From NCBI RefSeq assembly GCF_022024115.1, contig NZ_CP091792.1, positions 1,426,001-1,490,000 on the forward strand: 64,000 nt of DNA, read 5' to 3'. Shown here piece by piece: positions 20,729-32,382 of this stretch (positions within the stretch are counted from its first letter, which is position 1; each line of letters opens with the position of its first letter). This DNA is from Prevotella communis. GTDB taxonomy: Bacteria > Bacteroidota > Bacteroidia > Bacteroidales > Bacteroidaceae. The notes under the pieces were generated by a model. The model saw only the letters and a program-made list of their open reading frames with translations, was not told where the DNA came from and ran no database searches. A program made the position numbers and the translations under genes.

Positions 20729-21616
20729 ATGGTATACAATATTTTTAAGGGACTGGGTATCGCACTCGTAACCCCCTTCAAACAGGATGGCTCGGTAGAC
20801 TACGAAGCCTTGCTTCGACTGGTAGAGTATCAACTGGACAACGGCGCTGATTTTTTCTGTATTCTTGCTACAACTGGTGAGACTCCAACCCTGACCGCTG
20901 ATGAGAAGAAGCGTATCAAGGACTTGGTGGTCGATAAGGTGCAGGCACGTGTGCCCATCCTGATGGGCTGTGGCGGAAACAATACGGCTGCTGTGGTGGA
21001 GGAGCTGAAAAACGGCGACTTTAAAGGTATTGACGGTATACTGAGCGTATGTCCTTACTACAACAAACCCTCGCAGGAAGGACTCTATCAGCACTTCAAG
21101 GCTATCGCTGCCGCTACACAGTTGCCCGTGGTATTATATAATGTACCTGGACGTACAGGCGTGAACCTGAAGGCAGAGACAACGGTGCGTCTGGCGCGCG
21201 ACTGCCAGAATATCGTGGCTATCAAGGAGGCCAGCGGTAACCTGGAGCAGGTAGACGAGATTATCAAGAATAAGCCAGCCGACTTTGACGTCATCTCTGG
21301 CGACGACTCGCTGACATTCCCCATGGTATCATGTGGTGCGGTGGGTGTCATCTCCGTCATCGGCAATGCGCTGCCCAAGGAGTTCTCGAAGATGATTCGC
21401 CTGCAGATGCGCGGCGAGTACGACCCTGCCCGCAAGATTCACCATCGCTTCACGGACCTGTTCTCACTGCTCTTCGTCGACGGCAACCCCGCTGGGGTGA
21501 AGGCCATGCTCCACGAGATGGGTTTCATCGAGAATGTGCTGCGTCTGCCCCTGGTGCCCACGCGAATCAGTACGCTGCAAAGAATGAGCGAACTGCTGCG
21601 TGAGCTGAAGATTTAA
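20729..21616 (+). CDS. dapA: 4-hydroxy-tetrahydrodipicolinate synthase
   Basis: This 295-aa TIM-barrel enzyme condenses pyruvate with aspartate semialdehyde in lysine/diaminopimelate synthesis. The family motifs are present: LATTGETPTL (phosphate-like GTTGE loop), VLYNVPGRTG with the catalytic Tyr, and VAIKEASGN with the Schiff-base Lys. Length is normal. It has its own promoter and is convergent with the next gene, 5 bp away. Confidence 0.95.
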   Translation: MVYNIFKGLGIALVTPFKQDGSVDYEALLRLVEYQLDNGADFFCILATTGETPTLTADEKKRIKDLVVDKVQARVPILMGCGGNNTAAVVEELKNGDFKGIDGILSVCPYYNKPSQEGLYQHFKAIAAATQLPVVLYNVPGRTGVNLKAETTVRLARDCQNIVAIKEASGNLEQVDEIIKNKPADFDVISGDDSLTFPMVSCGAVGVISVIGNALPKEFSKMIRLQMRGEYDPARKIHHRFTDLFSLLFVDGNPAGVKAMLHEMGFIENVLRLPLVPTRISTLQRMSELLRELKI

Positions 21617-21621
21617 TTCTC

Positions 21622-22110
21622 TTATTTGATCTTTTCCAAGGCTGCCTTTGCGGCCAGTACGGCTCGGCGCCAATCGGTGTCGAGTGAAAAGCGTGTCAGA
21701 CTGTTGGCATCGTTGAAATAGGCCAGCACCATCTCCGTGTCGTTATCATTGAACAGTGGGTTGGAATAGCTGGCGTCCATGTAGGCCCTGATAATCTTCT
21801 TCTGGTGATTGGCAGGCATGGTGCGACTCTCAACGAGCGAACGGGTGTAGTTGGTGATGAAGACATTCAGCGAGAGTGCCTCCTTGTCGAGCAACTCGGC
21901 CGTAGAGTCGGGAAACTCCTCCTTCATCTTGATAGCCAGATAGTTGAGCGCCTCCAGTTTGAACATACTGAACTGGCGCACCAGCATATCGGCACTGGTA
22001 TCGCTGACCTTGGCCTGGGCCGAGCGACGGATCTCTGCATATATCTCCTGGGCGGAAAGGGTCTGTGAGAGGCTCAGGAGGAAAAGTGCTGAAAGAAAAA
22101 ATTTTTTCAT
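21622..22110 (-). CDS. Small exported protein of unknown function
   Basis: Start Met is set at 22110 because a signal peptide follows (MKKFFLSALFLLSLSQTLSA), giving 162 aa. The mature part is helical (EIYAEIRRSAQAKVSDTSAD, LEALNYLAIKMKEEFPDSTA) with conserved-looking NPLFNDNDTEMVLAYFNDAN. The type is common in Prevotella, but no function is known to me. The gene begins 8 nt after the ABC ATPase stop and may be cotranscribed. Confidence 0.7.
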   Translation of the reverse strand: MKKFFLSALFLLSLSQTLSAQEIYAEIRRSAQAKVSDTSADMLVRQFSMFKLEALNYLAIKMKEEFPDSTAELLDKEALSLNVFITNYTRSLVESRTMPANHQKKIIRAYMDASYSNPLFNDNDTEMVLAYFNDANSLTRFSLDTDWRRAVLAAKAALEKIK

Positions 22111-22118
22111 TTTGAAAT

Positions 22119-23429
22119 CTATTGTTGTTTGATGAGTTGTTTTCTCAGTGTAAAGCATTCAGGCAGTTCCTCTTCATAGTGGGTCACCATGATGAGCGTC
22201 TTGCCTGGCAGCTCGCTATAGGTCTGGATGATATCCTTCACCAGTTGGCGGTTCTGACTGTCGAGCCCGTGAAGGGGTTCGTCGAGAATCAGCAGCTGGG
22301 GCGCCTTGACGAAGGCACGTGCCAGGAGCACCAGGCGCTGTTCGCCGCTGGAAAGCTGCAGGAACGGGCGCTGTTCCATCGCGTCGATACCAAAGATACG
22401 CATCCACCACCTGCACTGTTCGCGCTCGGCCTCGTTGGTACGCGTATAGAGTCCCACCGTATCCTTCAGTCCGCTGGCCACCACCTGGATGGCTGGGATG
22501 TTATGCTGGTAGGAACGGTGCATCTCGGGCGACACATAACCGATGCGGCGCTTGATGTCCCAGATGGTCTCGCCACTGCCTCGCTGTTTGCCAAACAGAC
22601 GGATATCGCAGGCGTAGGCCTGAGGATTGTCGGCACATATCAGCGAGAGTAGGGTAGACTTGCCACTGCCGTTCTGGCCTGACAGCGCCCAACATTCGCC
22701 TTCGCGGATGGTCCAGTTGACATCCTTGAGGATGGTACGTTCGCCATAGCGGATGCTGACATCGTGGAAGCTCACCACCTCGCCGGCCGTGGCCTGCTGC
22801 TCCTGGTGAAGCGTGCGGATAGCCTCACGGCGTGCACCGTCAAGATGGTGGAGTGGGGCAAGGAACTCCTCCTGCGGCGTGATCCAGATGATGTCGTCCA
22901 CATACGCGGGTACATTTTCCTTCCTGGCCACCACGAGATAGATGGTCATGTGCTGCTGATGCACCAGGACAGGAAACAGTTGGTTGAGCTGCTCGCGTGT
23001 CTGGGCGTCAAGACCGATAAAGGGATTGTCGAGTATCAGGATGCCAGGCTGTGCAAGGAGCGTCTTGATGAGCTGGAACTTGCGCAGTTCGCCACTACTC
23101 AGGGAGATGGTGTATTTGTCGAGCAGGGGCTCAAACTCAAACAGGCTGATGAGGTCCTGCAGCAACTGACGGCGCTCGGGCGTGTCGTCGCCCAGCATGT
23201 CGTAGGCACGCTGAATCATCTCACCCACACAGGGCGTCTCCTTGTCGATATCATGCTGGTTCCAGCGCAGTTGCAGGTAATAGGCGCGGTCGGTGGCTGT
23301 GCCGTAGGTGTCGCAGAAGGCGATATAGCGCACCTTACTGCTCGACAGGTCCTTGCGGAGCTGGTCCACATACTTCGTCTTGCCACTGCCGTTGCTGCCT
23401 ACGATAGCTATGATTTTCTGGCTTTCCAT
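22119..23429 (-). CDS. Tandem ATP-binding ABC protein (ModF/PhrA-like)
   Basis: The 436-aa protein contains two ABC ATPase domains. Walker A is GSNGSGKT near residue 11 and GQNGSGKS near 250. The signature motifs are LSSGELRK and LSSGEQRL, and Walker B is GILILDNP and LLILDEP. There are no membrane segments. The order and size match the ModF/PhrA group, whose role is unclear (photorepair- or molybdate-linked by name). The gene overlaps ruvC by 22 nt, suggesting cotranscription. Confidence 0.85.
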   Translation of the reverse strand: MESQKIIAIVGSNGSGKTKYVDQLRKDLSSSKVRYIAFCDTYGTATDRAYYLQLRWNQHDIDKETPCVGEMIQRAYDMLGDDTPERRQLLQDLISLFEFEPLLDKYTISLSSGELRKFQLIKTLLAQPGILILDNPFIGLDAQTREQLNQLFPVLVHQQHMTIYLVVARKENVPAYVDDIIWITPQEEFLAPLHHLDGARREAIRTLHQEQQATAGEVVSFHDVSIRYGERTILKDVNWTIREGECWALSGQNGSGKSTLLSLICADNPQAYACDIRLFGKQRGSGETIWDIKRRIGYVSPEMHRSYQHNIPAIQVVASGLKDTVGLYTRTNEAEREQCRWWMRIFGIDAMEQRPFLQLSSGEQRLVLLARAFVKAPQLLILDEPLHGLDSQNRQLVKDIIQTYSELPGKTLIMVTHYEEELPECFTLRKQLIKQQ

Positions 23430-23980
23430 ACTTTATCCTGATTCTTGTTCACAAAATCCTTCCATCCGCGATAATGGGGCGCATCCGTATCAGGACGGCC
23501 CATCTGCAGGAAATGGCAGTAGGCGGCTGCAAGGGCGTCGGTAGCATCCATGAAGCGGCCCATCTCCTCGGTAGGGATATGGAGCAGGCGCTGCAGCATG
23601 CCGGCCACCTGTTCCTTGGAAGCCGAGCCATTGCCCGTGAGCGCCATCTTGATTTTCATAGGGGCATATTCGTGGATGGGCACGCTGCGGCGGATAGCGG
23701 CGGCAATAGCCACACCCTGCGCACGTCCCAGTTTCAGCATGGATTGGACATTCTTACCAAAGAAGGGCGCCTCGATAGCCAGTTCATCGGGCAGGTAGGC
23801 CTCGATAATACCCGTGACCCGTTCGAAGATATGGCCCAGCTTCAGATAGGCGTCCTCAAATTTACGCAGGTCAATGATGCCCATTGTCACCATCTCGGCC
23901 TTGCCGTCGACGACGCGCAGGATGCCGTAACCCATGATATTTGTACCTGGGTCGATGCCCAGTATCACTTTCTCTTTCAT
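23408..23980 (-). CDS. ruvC: Holliday junction resolvase RuvC
   Basis: This 190-aa endonuclease cuts Holliday junctions together with RuvAB. The catalytic acids are visible: ILGIDPGT (Asp near residue 9), [11 protein letters not shown] (Glu) and [14 protein letters not shown] (two Asp). Length is typical. A -7 box TACCTTTG lies on the minus strand near 23986-23993, about 10 nt before the ATG. Confidence 0.95.
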   Translation of the reverse strand: MKEKVILGIDPGTNIMGYGILRVVDGKAEMVTMGIIDLRKFEDAYLKLGHIFERVTGIIEAYLPDELAIEAPFFGKNVQSMLKLGRAQGVAIAAAIRRSVPIHEYAPMKIKMALTGNGSASKEQVAGMLQRLLHIPTEEMGRFMDATDALAAAYCHFLQMGRPDTDAPHYRGWKDFVNKNQDKVWKARKS

Positions 23981-24129
23981 GCTACAAAGGTAACGTTTTT
24001 CAAGGATAGAACGGATAGGATTATATGAAATTTAACAGAAAATAGAAAATTTATATCCCAAATATTTGCAAAATCAAATTATTTACGTAATTTTGCAGTC
24101 GTAATAATTTAACGCCATAGGCCCATATT

Positions 24130-25272
24130 ATGGTAGAATCTGAAATAATCGAGTCACAAATTAATAAAGGTGACTATAAAATATTGATAGTGGACGATGT
24201 TGTCAGCAACGTCCTGCTATTGAAAATTCTCCTTACAAACGAGAAATATCAGGTTTGTACGGCGAACTGTGGTAATATGGCCATCGAGCAGGCCAAGGCA
24301 GAGAAACCTGACCTGATCCTGCTTGACGTGATGATGCCTGATATCACGGGTTTCGACGCTGCACAGATCCTGAAGAAAGACCCTGAGACAGCACATATCC
24401 CCATTATATTCCTGACCGCCCTGAATAACCCAAGCGACTTGGTGCATGGTTTCCAGGTAGGTGCCAACGACTTCCTGACGAAGCCGTTTAACAAGGAGGA
24501 ACTGGTGGTACGTGTGTTCCACCAGATTAAGCTCGTGGCTGCTACGCGTATCATCGAGCGCCAGAATGCTGAGTTGCGTGCCACCATCGGCAACCGCGAC
24601 AAGATGTACTCTGTGATTGCCCACGACCTGCGTTCGCCTATGGCCAGCATCCGCATGGTGCTCAACCTGGTGGCGGCTTCTGCATCGCCTGAGCTGATCG
24701 GGCAGGAGATGTACGACCTGCTGGATAAGGCCAACAAGGAGTCGGAGGATGTGCACGACCTGCTGGATAACCTGCTGAAATGGACCAAGAGCCAGACGGG
24801 CCGTCTCACGGTGGTGCGTCAGGACCTGGACCTGAACGATATCATCCCTGGCGTGGTGGATATCTTTGAGATGATTGCACAGAACAAGCATATCAAGCTG
24901 AATTATCAGACCAGCGCTTCGTCGGTCATCGTTACGGCCGATAATGACATGCTGAAGACGGTGGTGCGCAACTTCATGTCGAACGCCATCAAGTTCACCC
25001 CCGAGAATGGCAGCATCGATATCATCCTCAGCACAGAGGGCGATTATGCCAAGGTGAGCGTGCGTGACCACGGCGTGGGTATTGCCCCTGAGCGTCTGAG
25101 TTCTATATTTAATAAAGGTGAGACGACCTACGGCACAGGCGGCGAGGAAGGCTCTGGCCTGGGCTTGCAGCTCTGTCAGGACTTTGCCACGAAGAATGGC
25201 GGTAGCTGTACGGTAGAATCAGTACTTGGCGAAGGATCTACGTTCAGCGTCCTGGTACCTCTGAAGAAGTAA
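24130..25272 (+). CDS. Receiver-histidine kinase hybrid without membrane segment
   Basis: The 380-aa protein starts with a receiver domain (about residues 15-135; LILLDVMMPD with the phosphoacceptor Asp, IIFLTA, LTKPF). A HisKA domain follows (VIAHDLRSPMASIRM with the phospho-His). The HATPase domain has NFMSNAIKFT, DHGVGIAPER and GSGLGLQ. No TM segment or sensor domain is seen, so input must come through the receiver. A promoter with -7 TAATTTTG lies near 24090. Confidence 0.9.
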   Translation: MVESEIIESQINKGDYKILIVDDVVSNVLLLKILLTNEKYQVCTANCGNMAIEQAKAEKPDLILLDVMMPDITGFDAAQILKKDPETAHIPIIFLTALNNPSDLVHGFQVGANDFLTKPFNKEELVVRVFHQIKLVAATRIIERQNAELRATIGNRDKMYSVIAHDLRSPMASIRMVLNLVAASASPELIGQEMYDLLDKANKESEDVHDLLDNLLKWTKSQTGRLTVVRQDLDLNDIIPGVVDIFEMIAQNKHIKLNYQTSASSVIVTADNDMLKTVVRNFMSNAIKFTPENGSIDIILSTEGDYAKVSVRDHGVGIAPERLSSIFNKGETTYGTGGEEGSGLGLQLCQDFATKNGGSCTVESVLGEGSTFSVLVPLKK

Positions 25273-25292
25273 AAAGATAACACAATAAAAAA

Positions 25293-25338
25293 AAGGTAGT
25301 CATTTTCTTTGCAGTTACAAAAAAAATGACTACCTTTG
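25293..25338 (+). promoter_or_regulatory. rho: Inverted repeat with the rho promoter inside one arm
   Basis: AAGGTAGTCATTTT (25293-25306) pairs with AAAATGACTACCTT (25323-25336). The -7 box TACCTTTG (25331-25338) lies in the right arm. A leader of about 95 nt precedes rho. Confidence 0.7.
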
Positions 25339-25437
25339 CATTCGATTTCAGTATAACGTTTCTTTTCGTGAAGCGTTTCTTACATCACAAAATCTCCAAT
25401 TTTTAGTCAAAACATACGTTTAACGTATCAATACTAT

Positions 25438-27324
25438 ATGTATACCAAAGAACAACTTGAAAGTATGGCAGTTCCTGAATTGATGGAAGTTGCCAGCAAA
25501 CTGGGAATCAAAGTGTCGCAGAACGACTCTTTGGAAACCGTTATTTATGACATTCTGGACAAGGCTGCCATCGATGTCGCAGCCGAAGATGCTTCGCCCT
25601 CAAAGCGTAAGCGCACACGTATTGCCAAGAAAGATACAGATAAGGTCTACACCGTGAAAGGTGACGATGGTGAGAACCTGGATACCAAGGGAAAGAGGAA
25701 AAAGGCAGAAGCTCCGTCGCTGTTTAGTGACGCCCCTGTGAAGGCAGAGGCCGAAGAAAAGCCTGCAGAGGAGGCCAAGCCTGCTCCCAAGAAGCGTGGC
25801 AGGAAGACCAAGGCCGAACAGGCTGAGGAAGAAGCCGCCCAGGCACCTGTTGCAGAGGAGCAGCCCGCAGAGGAGCAGCCAGTAGCAGAAGCCGTAGTGC
25901 CCGAGGCTGCCGAGGATATGCAGACCGAGGCTCCTGACCCTGAACTGCTGGAGCACCTGCAGGAAAAGATGTCAAAGCGTCGTGAGGAGGTGAATATGCC
26001 TCAGGAGCAGTTTGACAATGCCGGCAACTACTGGGAGGGTGACCCTGGCGACGGTACTGATTTCATTACCGTTGTAGACCTGCCTATCGAGGACCAGGCC
26101 GCTATCCCCACGCTCGATATCTTCGACCGTCCTATGGCTAATCAGGCAGAGCCCGTATTCCAGCCTGTATCTCAGGCACCGTCATCAACCGCCAATTATG
26201 ACTTTGGCGACCTGATTGAGGGTAATGGTGTGCTGGAGCTGTTGCAGGACGGCTATGGCTTCCTGCGTTCAAGCGACTACAACTATCTGTCGTCGCCCGA
26301 TGATATCTACGTATCTCCCCAGCAGATCAAGAAATATGGCCTGAAGACGGGTGACGTGGTTGACTGCACCGTTCGTCCGCCTCACGATAACGAGAAATAC
26401 TTCGCCCTGTCAAGTGTGAAGGCTATCAATGGACGTGAGCCTTCTGAGGTGCGCGACCGCGTGTCGTTCGAACATCTCACGCCGCTCTTCCCTGAGGAGA
26501 AGTTCAACCTGTGCGGCAATCCTGCTACCACCAATCCTTCTACACGTATCGTCGACCTGTTCTCACCAATCGGTAAGGGTCAGCGTGCGCTGATTGTGGC
26601 TCAGCCCAAGACCGGTAAGACCATCCTGATGAAGGATATTGCCAACGCCATTGCTGCCAACCATCCTGAGGCTTATATCATGATGCTGCTCATCGACGAG
26701 CGTCCTGAGGAGGTGACGGATATGAGCCGTACGGTCAACGCTGAGGTGATTGCCTCTACCTTCGACGAGCCTGCCGACCGTCACGTGAAGATTGCAGGTA
26801 TCGTGCTCGAGAAGGCTAAGCGTATGGTGGAGTGCGGACATGACGTGGTCATCTTCCTGGATTCTATCACTCGTCTGGCTCGTGCCTACAACACGGTATC
26901 GCCTGCCAGCGGTAAGGTGCTGACGGGTGGTGTGGACGCCAATGCCCTGCAGAAGCCTAAGCGCTTCTTCGGTGCTGCCCGTAATATCGAGGGCGGTGGT
27001 TCGCTCACCATTATCGCTACAGCCCTGGTAGATACCGGTTCAAAGATGGACGAGGTGATCTTCGAGGAGTTCAAGGGTACGGGTAACTCAGAAATCCAGT
27101 TGGATCGCATGCTGTCCAACAAGCGTGTGTTCCCAGCCCTCAACCTCGTACAGTCGTCTACTCGTCGTGATGACCTGCTGCAGGATCCTACCACACTCAA
27201 CCGCATGTGGATTATCCGCAAGTTCATTGCCGAGATGAATCCTATCGAGGCGATGAATACCGTTCGCGACCGTCTGGTGCAGAGTCGCAACAACGAGGAG
27301 TTCCTCATGTCAATGAATGGCTAA
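25438..27324 (+). CDS. rho: Transcription termination factor Rho with long disordered insertion
   Basis: This 628-aa Rho is far longer than E. coli Rho (419). Residues 1-45 are the Rho N-terminal helices, and about 50-240 is a disordered Lys/Glu/Ala/Pro-rich insertion. An RNA-binding cold-shock-like domain follows ([20 protein letters not shown]), then the ATPase with QPKTGKT (P-loop), [13 protein letters not shown] and the Q-loop region. Long insertions of this kind are a known feature of Bacteroidota Rho and affect condensation and stress. A terminator hairpin closes the gene. Confidence 0.95.
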   Translation: MYTKEQLESMAVPELMEVASKLGIKVSQNDSLETVIYDILDKAAIDVAAEDASPSKRKRTRIAKKDTDKVYTVKGDDGENLDTKGKRKKAEAPSLFSDAPVKAEAEEKPAEEAKPAPKKRGRKTKAEQAEEEAAQAPVAEEQPAEEQPVAEAVVPEAAEDMQTEAPDPELLEHLQEKMSKRREEVNMPQEQFDNAGNYWEGDPGDGTDFITVVDLPIEDQAAIPTLDIFDRPMANQAEPVFQPVSQAPSSTANYDFGDLIEGNGVLELLQDGYGFLRSSDYNYLSSPDDIYVSPQQIKKYGLKTGDVVDCTVRPPHDNEKYFALSSVKAINGREPSEVRDRVSFEHLTPLFPEEKFNLCGNPATTNPSTRIVDLFSPIGKGQRALIVAQPKTGKTILMKDIANAIAANHPEAYIMMLLIDERPEEVTDMSRTVNAEVIASTFDEPADRHVKIAGIVLEKAKRMVECGHDVVIFLDSITRLARAYNTVSPASGKVLTGGVDANALQKPKRFFGAARNIEGGGSLTIIATALVDTGSKMDEVIFEEFKGTGNSEIQLDRMLSNKRVFPALNLVQSSTRRDDLLQDPTTLNRMWIIRKFIAEMNPIEAMNTVRDRLVQSRNNEEFLMSMNG

Positions 27325-27348
27325 TTCATGGATTTTCAGATAAAAAGA

Positions 27349-27380
27349 GTCGCAGACGTCCCCGTTCTGCGGCTTTTTTT
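27349..27380 (+). terminator. rho terminator
   Basis: The stem GTCGCAGA/TCTGCGGC, with one wobble, is followed by seven T. Confidence 0.85.
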
Positions 27381-27423
27381 GCACTTTTTACTGGAAATGT
27401 TTCGCCGTTTCAGAAAATAGTTG

Positions 27424-27431
27424 TAAATTTG
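27424..27431 (+). promoter_or_regulatory. Promoter of the kdgK-eda operon
   Basis: The -7 box TAAATTTG is followed by TCG, with an AT-rich leader of about 45 nt before the ATG. Confidence 0.6.
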
Positions 27432-27483
27432 TCGCTGCAAAGAAAAAAATATTAAATATATAAACACTTAAAAACAAAAGACA

Positions 27484-28506
27484 ATGGCAAAGATCGTAAC
27501 ATTGGGTGAGATTATGCTCCGCCTGTCGCCTCAAGGCAACGACCGTTTTATTCAGAGCGAATCATTCCGCATCATCCCTGGCGGTGGTGAGGCTAACGTC
27601 GCTATTTCTGTAGCAAACTATGGCCATGAGGCATATTTTGTTTCGAAACTTCCCAAACACGAAATCGGCCAGATCGCAGTCAATGCGCTGCGTCGTTATG
27701 GCGTTAATACTGAGTTTGTAGCTCGCGGTGGCGACCGTGTAGGTCTGTACTATGCTGAGACAGGTGCTTCAATGCGTCCTTCAAAGGTGATCTACGACCG
27801 TGCTCATTCTTCTATCGCAGAGGCTGATCCCTCTGACTTCGATTTCGATAAGATTATGGAAGGTGCTGCTTGGTTCCATTGGAGTGGTATCACACCTGCC
27901 ATCAGCGATAAGGCTGCCGAACTGACCAAGCTGGCTTGTGAGGCCGCCAAGCGTCACGGCGTTACAGTATCAGTTGATCTGAACTTCCGTAAGAAGCTGT
28001 GGACCAGCGAGAAAGCTATCTCTATCATGCGTCCTTTGATGAAGTATGTCGATGTGTGTATCGGCAACGAGGAGGATGCTGAGCTCTGCCTTGGTTTCAA
28101 GCCCGATGCCGACGTAGAGGGTGGTCAGACAGATGCTGCCGGCTACGAGGGTATCTTCAAGCAGATGATGCAGGAGTTTGGCTTCAAGTATGTGGTTTCT
28201 ACCCTGCGTGAGAGCTACAGCGCTACCTTCAATGGCTGGAAGGCCCTGATCTATGACGGTAAGGAGTTCTATCAGTCAAAGCGCTACGAGATTAATCCTA
28301 TCATCGACCGCGTAGGTGGTGGTGACTCTTTCTCTGGTGGCCTGATTCACGGTCTGCTGACCAAGAAGACTCAGGGCGAGGCTCTGGAGTTTGCTGTGGC
28401 TGCATCAGCACTGAAGCACACTATCAATGGTGACTTCAACCTGGTAAGTGTTGACGAGGTAGAGGCTCTGGCTGGCGGTAATGCTAATGGACGTGTACAA
28501 AGATAA
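27484..28506 (+). CDS. kdgK: 2-dehydro-3-deoxygluconokinase (PfkB family)
   Basis: The 340-aa sugar kinase has the PfkB N-terminal glycine motif [11 protein letters not shown] and the C-terminal [17 protein letters not shown] with the catalytic Asp. It would phosphorylate 2-keto-3-deoxygluconate to KDPG in pectin and hexuronate breakdown. The next gene, 5 nt on, encodes the KDPG aldolase, which supports this substrate. Length is typical. Confidence 0.92.
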   Translation: MAKIVTLGEIMLRLSPQGNDRFIQSESFRIIPGGGEANVAISVANYGHEAYFVSKLPKHEIGQIAVNALRRYGVNTEFVARGGDRVGLYYAETGASMRPSKVIYDRAHSSIAEADPSDFDFDKIMEGAAWFHWSGITPAISDKAAELTKLACEAAKRHGVTVSVDLNFRKKLWTSEKAISIMRPLMKYVDVCIGNEEDAELCLGFKPDADVEGGQTDAAGYEGIFKQMMQEFGFKYVVSTLRESYSATFNGWKALIYDGKEFYQSKRYEINPIIDRVGGGDSFSGGLIHGLLTKKTQGEALEFAVAASALKHTINGDFNLVSVDEVEALAGGNANGRVQR

Positions 28507-28511
28507 GAATT

Positions 28512-29180
28512 ATGGCAAAATTTGATAAGATAGCTGTCCTGAAGAAGATTGGCGACACAGGTATGGTGCCTGTGTTCTATAACAAGGACCTTGAGACCTG
28601 TAAGAATGTAGTGAAGGCTTGCTACGAGGGTGGCGTTCGTGCTTTCGAGTTTACCAATCGCGGCGACTTCGCTCAGGAGGTATTCGGTGAACTGGTGAAA
28701 TGGGCTGATAAGGAATGTCCTGAGTTGGCTCTGGGTATCGGTTCTGTAGTCGACGCTCCCACAGCAGCCATGTACCTCCAGTTGGGTGCCTGCTTCGTGG
28801 TAGGTCCTCTGTTCAACCCCGAGATTGCACCTGTCTGCAACCGTCGTCTGGTTCCTTACTGCCCTGGCTGTATGACAGTCAGCGAGATTGGTAAGGCTCA
28901 GGAACTGGGCTGCGACCTCACCAAGGTGTTCCCTGGCGACGTGGTTGGTCCTAACATGGTGAAGGGTCTGAAGGCTCCTATGCCTTGGTCAAAGATTATG
29001 GTTACTGGTGGCGTGGCTCCTGAAGAGGAGAACCTCACGAAGTGGTTCAAGGCTGGCGTGTTCTGCGTGGGCATGGGTTCTAAGCTCTTCCCAAGCGACA
29101 AGGTGAAGGCTGGCGACTGGCAGTATGTAACCGACAAGTGCAAGGAGGCACTTGGTTATGTGGCTAAGGCACGCGCTTAA
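28512..29180 (+). CDS. eda: KDPG/KHG aldolase
   Basis: The 222-aa class I aldolase splits KDPG to pyruvate and glyceraldehyde 3-phosphate. EFTNRGDF carries the catalytic Glu region and LTKVFPGD the Schiff-base Lys region. [12 protein letters not shown] is the substrate loop. It follows kdgK by 5 nt, and its last 23 nt overlap the start of the sensor kinase gene. Confidence 0.92.
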   Translation: MAKFDKIAVLKKIGDTGMVPVFYNKDLETCKNVVKACYEGGVRAFEFTNRGDFAQEVFGELVKWADKECPELALGIGSVVDAPTAAMYLQLGACFVVGPLFNPEIAPVCNRRLVPYCPGCMTVSEIGKAQELGCDLTKVFPGDVVGPNMVKGLKAPMPWSKIMVTGGVAPEEENLTKWFKAGVFCVGMGSKLFPSDKVKAGDWQYVTDKCKEALGYVAKARA

Positions 29181-32100
29181 GCTGATCATCCCCATATTAC
29201 TTCTTTCAGCTTGTTCACCGTCCGATAGGCAAGCGGTGGACAAGCTGAATTCTTTATCGTATGCCTATCATTTCCGTCAGGTGGATTCTGCGGCGCACTA
29301 TGCCCAGCAGGCATTTAACCTGGCCAACCGGGAGGGATATGTTGACGGAAAGGCAGAGGCCCTCAATCACTTGGCTTTCGTGGATATGGTGAAGATGCAC
29401 TATGCAGACGCAAGGTTGCGACTGGATAGTGTGTTGCTGTTTACGGACAACCAGCTGGAGCGTTTCGTGGCCTACGTGCAGCAGATGCGTCTCTGTCAGC
29501 GCCAGTCGTTGAACAGGGAGTTCTATGACTGCAGGGAACAGGCCCAGCGTGCCTTGCAACGTATCGACGAGGAGCGTCATTATCTGTCCGAGCGCCAGTT
29601 GAAGCGTCTGCTCTATGCTGAGACGGAGTTTGCCATCGTCAACTCTACCTATTATTATTACGTCGGACTGGAACGTCAGTCGGTAGAGGCGATGGAGAGT
29701 ATCCGCCCTGATGTGGAGACGGATACGGCGCAGTATCTGAACTATCTTTATAACGTGGGTGCAGGTGGCATCATCACACAGGGCACCCAACAGGAAATCA
29801 ACCAGTCGGAGTTTGACCACCTGATGCGTTGCTACCTGTTGTCGCGCCAGGTGGACTGTCCTTATTTCGTGGCAAACTCGCTGGAGGCGCTGGCAGAACA
29901 CCTGAGTGTGGAGGAATATCGCGAGCAACTGATGGCCGACAACCAGCCGGCTATGAAGTTCCTGAATCCTGAGGGCGTGGCCGACGAGCTGCTGCCGCTC
30001 TGGCTGGCTGATCATGCGCTGGCCATCTTCACGGACTACGGCGATACCTATCAGATAGCGGGTGCCTATCGTACCCTGGCTACCTGTTGTATGCGTCAGG
30101 AGGACTACGACGGGGCGCTCGTGAACCTGGAGAAGGCGCTGAGTGATACGCTGATTTATCAGGCGCCCGACCTCGTGGCCAGTATCCGCGAACAGCTCTG
30201 CGTGGCTTATTCCGCTATTGACGACAAGGCGTCGAGCGACTATAACCGTAATGCTTACCTGGACCTGCAGGAACGTACGCGTCAGGACCAGTGGCTGGAG
30301 GCACGTGCCAACCAGCTGGAGCAGTCGCTTGGTCAGTTGAACGTGCTGCTCATCGCCGTGGTTATCGCCATGGTGCTTTTCATCGTGGTCATCCTGCTGT
30401 TCTATTATTTCCGTAAGAAGACGCTCAACAGTCAGCATGATGAGACGCTGGATGAGCGTGAGGAGGAACTTACGGAACAGTTGGAACTGACCAACCTCCA
30501 CATCATGCAGGGCAAGCGGCTCTATGTGGAGCAACTGGCGAAGATGTCGCTGGTGAATGGTATCACGCCCTTTATCGACCGCATGATTCATGAGGAGCGT
30601 TGCCTGAATGACAAGAATAAGTTGGAGCGTATCGACTATATCCGCGAACTGACGGATAATGTCAATATGCAGAACGATATACTGACACATTGGATACAGT
30701 TGCGCAAGGGTGAACTGAGCGTCCATATCGAGACCTTCCCCTTGCAGGAACTCTTCGACATGTTGGCAAGGGGCAGCAGGAGCTTCAACCTGAAAGGTAT
30801 CACGCTGGATATCCAGCCCACCACGCTGATGGTGAAGGCCGACAAGGTGCTGACGCTCTTTATGTTGAACACCCTGGCCGACAATGCCCGTAAGTTCACG
30901 CCTCAGGGCGGACGCGTCTCTGTCTATGCCACGGATGCTGACCGCTATGTGGAGATATCGGTGGCCGATACGGGTCAGGGCATGGACGAGGAACAGTTGG
31001 CCCATGTCTTCGACCATAAGGTGATTGTCGACAGCGACAGGCGTCCGGCCGAGAAGGGTCACGGCTTCGGACTCATCAACTGCAAGGGTATCATCGAGAA
31101 ATACCGCAAACTGAGTCAGATATTCTCCGTCAGCATGATTGCGGCCGAGAGTGAGGCAGGGAAGGGGAGCCGGTTCTATTTCCGTCTGCCCAAGAAACTG
31201 ATGACGCTGCTGCTGGTGCTCCTGATGTTTACGGGAATCACCTCTGCCCAGAACCACGACCTGCAGCAGGCCAGCGCCTTTGCCGACTCCACCTATTACC
31301 TGAATATCAGGGGCGACTACCAGCTGACGCTGGATTATGCGGATTCGTGCCGCCAATGCCTGAACCGCTATTACAGGAGTCTGGGCGAACATGTGGACGA
31401 CACGCTCCTGGCTATTGGCGACCTGTCGGTAACGCCGCCTGAGATCCTGTGGCTCCACGATAATGTGTCTGTGAACTTCCAGATACTGCTGGATATCCGC
31501 AACGAGAGTGCCGTGGCGGCCCTGGCGCTCCATGAGTGGCAGCTCTACGAGTATAACAACCGCATCTATACGCAGTTGTTCAAGGAACTCTCTGCCGACT
31601 CGTCGCTCGACTCCTATTGTCGCACCATGCAACAGTCGCAGACGAACAAGCAGGTGGCTATCGTCATTCTGGTGTCTCTCTTCCTGGCTATCATTGCTGT
31701 GGTGGTGTGGCAACTGATGTTGCTCCACAACAAGCGCTACAGCATCCTGCAGGAACGGCGCTCGCAACTGGAACTGATGGCCGACGACGTGACGCGCCTG
31801 AAGATGGAGGAGGGCAACCTTCATATCAGTAATGCCGTGCTGGATAATACGCTCTCTACCCTGAAGCACGAGACAATGTATTACCCCAGTCGTATCCAAC
31901 AGTTGCTCGATGCAGATGACAGCGCGTCGCTCATCGAGGTCACGGAGTATTATCGCGAACTCTATGGCATCCTGAGTCAGCAGGCCATGCGTCAGCTCGA
32001 CTACTCGAAGATGCACCTGAAGGCGCTGGACCACGAGGTGCTGGGCGATGCCATCTTCATAGACTATCTGTTTGACATCCTTCGCAAGCAGTCGGGCCAG

Positions 32101-32382
32101 GCCACGCTTTCTGTAGAGTGGATGCCTGTGGACGACCATTACGTGAAGGCCGTCGTGACGATGTCGGCCCTGCAACTCTCTGACGAGCAGTTGGGACGCC
32201 TCTTCATGCCTCAGGGCCAGGAGAATATCCCCTTCCTGATTTGTCGTGAGATTGTGCGCCTGCATGCCGAGGCCACCAACCGCCATGCTTGTGGCATACG
32301 GGCAGAACGAGATGAAAATCAACACATTAAGATATTAATAACACTTCCAAGAATATGCAAAACTTCAAAGTCATTATCGTAG
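29158..32382 (+). CDS. Double sensor kinase (DUF5112/DUF5113-like fusion), lipoprotein-type start
   Basis: Start ATG 29158 gives a lipoprotein-like signal ([15 protein letters not shown]); 1074 aa. A TPR-rich periplasmic part (about residues 20-390) is followed by a TM helix (about 396-418) and a HATPase domain with [10 protein letters not shown] (about 573), DTGQGMDEE (about 604) and [13 protein letters not shown] (about 634). A second signal-like stretch [17 protein letters not shown] (about 680-697) starts a further periplasmic part, with a TM helix near 835. The C-terminal kinase-like region has [12 protein letters not shown] but no clear G boxes. It looks like two sensor proteins fused. 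The response regulator overlaps its 3' end. Confidence 0.85.
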   Translation: MWLRHALKLIIPILLLSACSPSDRQAVDKLNSLSYAYHFRQVDSAAHYAQQAFNLANREGYVDGKAEALNHLAFVDMVKMHYADARLRLDSVLLFTDNQLERFVAYVQQMRLCQRQSLNREFYDCREQAQRALQRIDEERHYLSERQLKRLLYAETEFAIVNSTYYYYVGLERQSVEAMESIRPDVETDTAQYLNYLYNVGAGGIITQGTQQEINQSEFDHLMRCYLLSRQVDCPYFVANSLEALAEHLSVEEYREQLMADNQPAMKFLNPEGVADELLPLWLADHALAIFTDYGDTYQIAGAYRTLATCCMRQEDYDGALVNLEKALSDTLIYQAPDLVASIREQLCVAYSAIDDKASSDYNRNAYLDLQERTRQDQWLEARANQLEQSLGQLNVLLIAVVIAMVLFIVVILLFYYFRKKTLNSQHDETLDEREEELTEQLELTNLHIMQGKRLYVEQLAKMSLVNGITPFIDRMIHEERCLNDKNKLERIDYIRELTDNVNMQNDILTHWIQLRKGELSVHIETFPLQELFDMLARGSRSFNLKGITLDIQPTTLMVKADKVLTLFMLNTLADNARKFTPQGGRVSVYATDADRYVEISVADTGQGMDEEQLAHVFDHKVIVDSDRRPAEKGHGFGLINCKGIIEKYRKLSQIFSVSMIAAESEAGKGSRFYFRLPKKLMTLLLVLLMFTGITSAQNHDLQQASAFADSTYYLNIRGDYQLTLDYADSCRQCLNRYYRSLGEHVDDTLLAIGDLSVTPPEILWLHDNVSVNFQILLDIRNESAVAALALHEWQLYEYNNRIYTQLFKELSADSSLDSYCRTMQQSQTNKQVAIVILVSLFLAIIAVVVWQLMLLHNKRYSILQERRSQLELMADDVTRLKMEEGNLHISNAVLDNTLSTLKHETMYYPSRIQQLLDADDSASLIEVTEYYRELYGILSQQAMRQLDYSKMHLKALDHEVLGDAIFIDYLFDILRKQSGQATLSVEWMPVDDHYVKAVVTMSALQLSDEQLGRLFMPQGQENIPFLICREIVRLHAEATNRHACGIRAERDENQHIKILITLPRICKTSKSLS

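Noticed and set aside
29254..32325. Long minus-strand open frame of about 1020 codons opposite the sensor kinase
   Set aside because: It is a shadow of the GC-rich third-position pattern of the plus-strand gene, with His/Gln/Leu-rich composition and no domain.
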